Assembly: GCA_029260215.1 (NCBI GenBank)
Contig: JAJDDQ010000046.1
Coordinates: 1 to 64,000 of the forward strand
From: Phycisphaerae bacterium
GTDB lineage: Bacteria; Planctomycetota; Phycisphaerae; UBA1845
Length of the DNA: 64,000 bases
Direction of reading: 5' to 3'
A program made the position numbers and the translations under genes. The notes under the pieces are model-generated. The model made no database searches. It saw nothing but the letters and a program-made list of their open reading frames with translations, and was not told where the DNA came from. Of the stretch, positions 60,846 to 64,000 are shown piece after piece; the stretch's first letter is position 1; the number at the start of each line of letters is the position of its first letter.

Positions 60846-62570
60846 ATGATGTTACGACATATTGCACGGATCGCAACCTTTACCGCCGCGGTGGCCGTCG
60901 TCGGGCTTTGCGGATGCAACTCGATACTCAACGGCTGGTTGTCCCCTATTGAGCTGGGGGCATTCGGTCGCGAAACCACGCTGGAAATCCGCCAATCCTT
61001 GAGTATCGAGGATGCACCAGACGGTGTGCGGAATGCCACAGAACCCACACAGGCCGACCGAGCACCCACGTTTGAGGAATACCGACTCGTCCCCGGCGAT
61101 GTTGTAAATGTCTTTGTCTTTGAACTTCGCCAGCGCGGAGCGGATTCCGCCCAACAAGCCACCGTGGACAATCGCGGAATGATCAATCTTCCCGTTCTCG
61201 GGTGGGTGAAGGCTGCACATTTTACAGCCCAGGAGCTTGAAGAATACATCAAGGGAATCCTCGACGAACGCGACATCATTCACAATGCTCAGGTTCTCGT
61301 GGAATTCGGTGCGCAGCGGGGTCTTACCTACACGATTTTCGGAAACGAGACACTGGCGGTTCGCCTGAACCGAGGTCCGGGCGTGTTTCCCATTCCCCGA
61401 CCCGATTTTTCGCTCATTGAGGCGCTTTCCGTCGCGGGCGGGTTGGCACAGCTTGTTACCGAAATCTACGTTTTTCGCGATGTGGAACGCGACGAAGCGG
61501 AAGCCCGCGCATTGCGAAACCTCAAGGGTCTCGGCGACGAAGACGCACCGGACACGTCCAAGATGGAGGAAATACCCCCTGTCCTGCCGTCCTACATGAT
61601 GTCCAGCGCGGTAACGCCCTCACACGCGGTCGCGAGCCTCACCGGAGCGACCTTGGCACAGATTGAGCCAACCGAACGCGAAGCCCCGGTTCCGCCGCCG
61701 TCACGGAACGACCCCGGCGAGACTGATGTGCAGGAAATCATCGATCTCATGCTCTCAGGGGACGAAAACGCCCCTCCGATCGCTAATGAGCAACCTGGCG
61801 AAACGCATCATCAAACGATGGAAAACGACCCGCCGGCCGACCCGGATTCCGGGGTTCAAACTCCACAGCCGATTCCCGCCGAGATCGCTGAACCAAACGA
61901 TGGCGGGCGGCCTACGAATTGGATTTTCCTGAACGATGAGTGGATTGAAGTGTCACCTGAATCTGCCGCCCCAGCCCCACTTCCTCCGCTGGCTGGAGGC
62001 GACGACGACGATGTCGCTCCCGCGATTGACTGGGAAGAGTTGGCCGACCACCGCAGTGAGGTTCGCCTCATCCGGATTTCCGCCGAAGGGCTGCGTCAGG
62101 GCGACCAGCGCTACAACATCGTCATCCGGGCAGGGGACGTGATTCGCCTGTTCAGCGGCGATATCGGCTTCTATTACATGACAGGCCACACGCGTCGCCC
62201 GGGCGTTTACACGTTCCGCAGCGGGGCAACTATCACGCTCAAAACCGCCGTCGCAGCCGCGGGCGGTCTGGGGCCACTCGGCTGGCCCGAACGGGTCACT
62301 GTTTACCGCAGAGTGGGCGACCGGGAGCAGATGTTGCAGGTCAATCTCGATCGCATTTACGCTGGCGTGGAACCGGACTTTTTTCTGAAAAAAGACGACA
62401 TCATCAACATCGGAACCCACCCGATCGCGCCGTTCCTGATTCAGATTCGGAATTTTACGATCCCGCAGATGAACGGATCCATCACATACTTCTACCGGTG
62501 GGTGCGACAGGAAACGTTTTTCCGCAACGAAAACCTCGACGCGCCGTCACAACCCGGTCTGTTCCCGTAA
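60846..62570 (+). CDS. Polysaccharide export outer-membrane lipoprotein (Wza-like, SLBB domains)
   Basis: A 574-residue protein with a lipoprotein leader (lipobox LCGC, Cys24). The Poly_export domain (about 70-165) has YRLVPGDVVNVFVFELRQRG and the beta-grasp VDNRGMINLPVLGWV. A first SLBB-like segment follows: TIFGNETLAVRLNRGPGVFPIP, then ALSVAGGLAQLVTE. A long acidic, proline-rich spacer (about 240-400) has no fold. A second SLBB unit, FYYMTGHTRRPGVYTFRSGATITLKTAVAAAGGLG (about 442-476), ends with ERVTVYRR. It would form the outer-membrane channel of an exopolysaccharide exporter. Exosortase and a Wzz-like gene follow at once. Confidence 0.9.
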   Translation: MMLRHIARIATFTAAVAVVGLCGCNSILNGWLSPIELGAFGRETTLEIRQSLSIEDAPDGVRNATEPTQADRAPTFEEYRLVPGDVVNVFVFELRQRGADSAQQATVDNRGMINLPVLGWVKAAHFTAQELEEYIKGILDERDIIHNAQVLVEFGAQRGLTYTIFGNETLAVRLNRGPGVFPIPRPDFSLIEALSVAGGLAQLVTEIYVFRDVERDEAEARALRNLKGLGDEDAPDTSKMEEIPPVLPSYMMSSAVTPSHAVASLTGATLAQIEPTEREAPVPPPSRNDPGETDVQEIIDLMLSGDENAPPIANEQPGETHHQTMENDPPADPDSGVQTPQPIPAEIAEPNDGGRPTNWIFLNDEWIEVSPESAAPAPLPPLAGGDDDDVAPAIDWEELADHRSEVRLIRISAEGLRQGDQRYNIVIRAGDVIRLFSGDIGFYYMTGHTRRPGVYTFRSGATITLKTAVAAAGGLGPLGWPERVTVYRRVGDREQMLQVNLDRIYAGVEPDFFLKKDDIINIGTHPIAPFLIQIRNFTIPQMNGSITYFYRWVRQETFFRNENLDAPSQPGLFP

Positions 62571-62588
62571 TTTACCGAGTCGCATTAT

Positions 62589-63548
62589 ATGGCAACCGTT
62601 CCCCAATACATCGAAGCCCCCTCGCTCACCAAGGCCATTGGCCGGAATGGGCTTATTCAGACGGCCATCATCGGCGGTCTGCTTCTCGCTGTATTCTGGA
62701 CGCCGATCAACGTCACCGTGCTCTACCGCTGGCAGAACGATCCGGACTGGTCTCACGGTTGGCTTGTGCCGCTTTTCAGTCTCTACTTTATCAACGTACA
62801 CCGCGACAAGCTGGCTGCCGCCGTTCGGAAGCCGAGCTATCTCGGGTTCGCCGTGGTGCTGGCCTGCTTCGCCGTTTATTGCTGGACGCTGTGGGTCACG
62901 CCAATTTCGTATCTCAGACCGCTGTGCCTCATCGGCAGCATGCTCGGGCTAACGCTGTTTCTGGCTGGCTGGGGCGTTTTGAAAATCGTCGGGTTTCCGA
63001 TCGCGTTCCTGTTTTTGGGTGTCCCGCTGCCACAATCACAATACGTCAGCCTCACCATGCCGCTTCGCCGCATCGCGTCGACTGTGGCGTCGTTCGTTCT
63101 CTCCTTGGTTCCCGACTTGCAGACGGAGATTTCGGGCGTGGTCATCGACTACACGTACAAAATGAAATCAGGGTCACTCAACGTCGAGCAGGCGTGCAGC
63201 GGCATGCGCCTCACGATGGCGTTCGTCACGCTGGGCGTGGCTATGGCGTATCTCGGCGACAAGCCTGTCTGGCAGCGTGTCATCATGGCTGCCATGTGCG
63301 TGCCGATCGCGATTTTCTGCAACATCATCCGCGTGACTTCAACAGGCGTGCTTCACATTTTCAAGGACGAACCAATTGGCCAGAAATTCGGCTTTGAAGC
63401 TCTATCGCACGGAACACCGCACGCGCTGCTCGGGATGGCTATGCTGCCGATCGCACTGGGGCTGTTCGCTCTGGTGGGATGGTTGCTCAGCAACTTGTTT
63501 ATTGACGATGCCGAGGAAAGAATAGACGGGGGCGTACCAACATCATGA
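62589..63548 (+). CDS. Exosortase (transpeptidase of the PEP-CTERM-type sorting system)
   Basis: A 319-residue integral membrane cysteine protease/transpeptidase. It has about eight transmembrane segments and the conserved triad: Cys203 in NVEQACSGMRLTMAF, Arg248 in CNIIRVTSTGV and His278 in HGTPHALLGM. The N-terminal WQNDPDWSHGWLVPLFSLYF (about 48-67) is typical of the family. Exosortases cut proteins near a C-terminal tripartite signal. The gene lies between the polysaccharide-export and chain-length genes, the usual setting of biofilm-linked exosortase loci. The subtype was not assigned. The stop overlaps the next start (ATGA at 63545-63548). Confidence 0.93.
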   Translation: MATVPQYIEAPSLTKAIGRNGLIQTAIIGGLLLAVFWTPINVTVLYRWQNDPDWSHGWLVPLFSLYFINVHRDKLAAAVRKPSYLGFAVVLACFAVYCWTLWVTPISYLRPLCLIGSMLGLTLFLAGWGVLKIVGFPIAFLFLGVPLPQSQYVSLTMPLRRIASTVASFVLSLVPDLQTEISGVVIDYTYKMKSGSLNVEQACSGMRLTMAFVTLGVAMAYLGDKPVWQRVIMAAMCVPIAIFCNIIRVTSTGVLHIFKDEPIGQKFGFEALSHGTPHALLGMAMLPIALGLFALVGWLLSNLFIDDAEERIDGGVPTS

Positions 63549-64000
63549 CAACGTTACCGGCCACTGTAACCGAACGCATCGATTCACCGCCCACGCATCC
63601 GTCCGCACCGTCGGCGGCTGGCGGGACGACGGTGACGTTTCAGGACATCATCGCCATCATCAAACGGCGGATTTTCCTGATCCTTTTTCTTTTCCTCCTG
63701 CTCGATGCAATGACCGTCGGCGCGTGGATCGCCTCGTACAAGTATTTCCCGCTCTACCCCGCCGAGGCTTTTATCGAGTGCATTTCCCCCAGCCCCAAGG
63801 CTATGGAAATCGCACCGGTTTCGCCGGACCAGAAGGAATTCGACCGATTCATCCTTACGCAGGCTCACTTTGCGAGCAATCCGGAGATTCTTCTCGAAAC
63901 CCTCAAGCTCGAAGAGGTCAAAGCCACGCAGTGGTACAAGGACACGCCGGGCGAAGACCTGCTTCTCGATTTCATTGATCTGGTTAAGGCGGCTCCGCAG
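63545..64000 (+). CDS. Wzz-type polysaccharide chain-length/co-polymerase protein (partial, runs off the window)
   Basis: The first 152 residues of an inner-membrane protein with a Wzz domain. There is a cytosolic N terminus of about 38 residues, transmembrane helix 1 (RRIFLILFLFLLLDAMTVGAWIA, about 42-64) and then an extracytoplasmic domain beginning YPAEAFIECISPSPK. The helical ERFD...RFILTQAHFASNPEILLETL segment is typical of GumC/EpsB-like co-polymerases, which may carry a tyrosine kinase further on. The start overlaps the exosortase stop. With the upstream export lipoprotein it completes a Wza-Wzz pair. Confidence 0.85.
   Translation, partial: MTTLPATVTERIDSPPTHPSAPSAAGGTTVTFQDIIAIIKRRIFLILFLFLLLDAMTVGAWIASYKYFPLYPAEAFIECISPSPKAMEIAPVSPDQKEFDRFILTQAHFASNPEILLETLKLEEVKATQWYKDTPGEDLLLDFIDLVKAAPQ

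Overview
The window reads as chromosomal DNA of a free-living Planctomycetota bacterium, probably on the Phycisphaerae side. The evidence is GC-rich coding sequence, secreted proteins ending in dockerin-like calcium repeats, an exosortase locus, a lysine-rich histone-H1-like DksA, an LspA with a large insertion, and many short palindromic repeats. No organism name can be read directly. About 52 genes are supported, plus one tRNA, several transposon remnants and four families of short repeats.

Layout. 0.3-2 kb: two kynurenine-branch genes (3-hydroxyanthranilate dioxygenase, ACMSD). 2-5.7 kb (minus): pseudopilin, small membrane protein, secretin, TPR lipoprotein. 5.8-10.1 kb (plus): DUF4956 membrane protein, CotH/beta-helix protein and VTC-type polyphosphate polymerase. 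10.2-14 kb (minus): two paralogous secreted dockerin proteins, one an internally deleted copy of the other. 14.3-20.9 kb: unknown membrane protein, BirA, GT39 glycosyltransferase, WecA/TagO-like transferase and small proteins. 21.2-24.6 kb: ClpC, its terminator, a group II intron remnant and a Nudix hydrolase. 24.6-33.5 kb (minus): M64 peptidase, PurQ, a PurS-PurL fusion, a phosphodiesterase and a TPR protein. 33.7-38.2 kb: FliS, a pseudopilin, a thioredoxin-TPR protein and a methyltransferase. 38.3-42.9 kb: tRNA-Leu, then dksA-like/lspA/ribD and a TsaC-phosphatase fusion overlapping rpiB. 42.9-44.6 kb: a decayed island holding a thrombospondin-repeat pseudogene, IS66 and ISAzo13 fragments. 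44.8-49.9 kb: a three-gene ABC-2 exporter operon. 49.9-55.6 kb: metallopeptidase and SppA (divergent), then leuS-CYTH-cytochrome c. 55.9-60.5 kb: HEAT-repeat protein, 53-residue peptide and CoA-transferase/GNAT fusion. 60.8-64 kb: SLBB export protein, exosortase and the start of a Wzz-type protein.

The most unusual signal is a 135-bp palindromic transposable element present twice, at 17157-17291 and 43076-43210. Each copy has terminal inverted repeats and a 9-bp target-site duplication. Element plus duplication is 144 bp, exactly 48 codons, and both copies are read in the same frame inside host protein genes, one of which is the apparently intact GT39 glycosyltransferase. The design resembles the Rickettsia palindromic elements but the sequence looks unrelated. 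A second family, 143 bp and TA-flanked, has four full copies and one deleted copy. Two of these supply the TAG stop codon of the neighbouring gene (3-hydroxyanthranilate dioxygenase and fliS).

Functionally the window mixes housekeeping genes (purine synthesis, leucyl-tRNA synthetase, riboflavin, lipoprotein processing, proteolysis) with cell-surface and export functions (secretin/pseudopilins, dockerin proteins, exopolysaccharide/exosortase).
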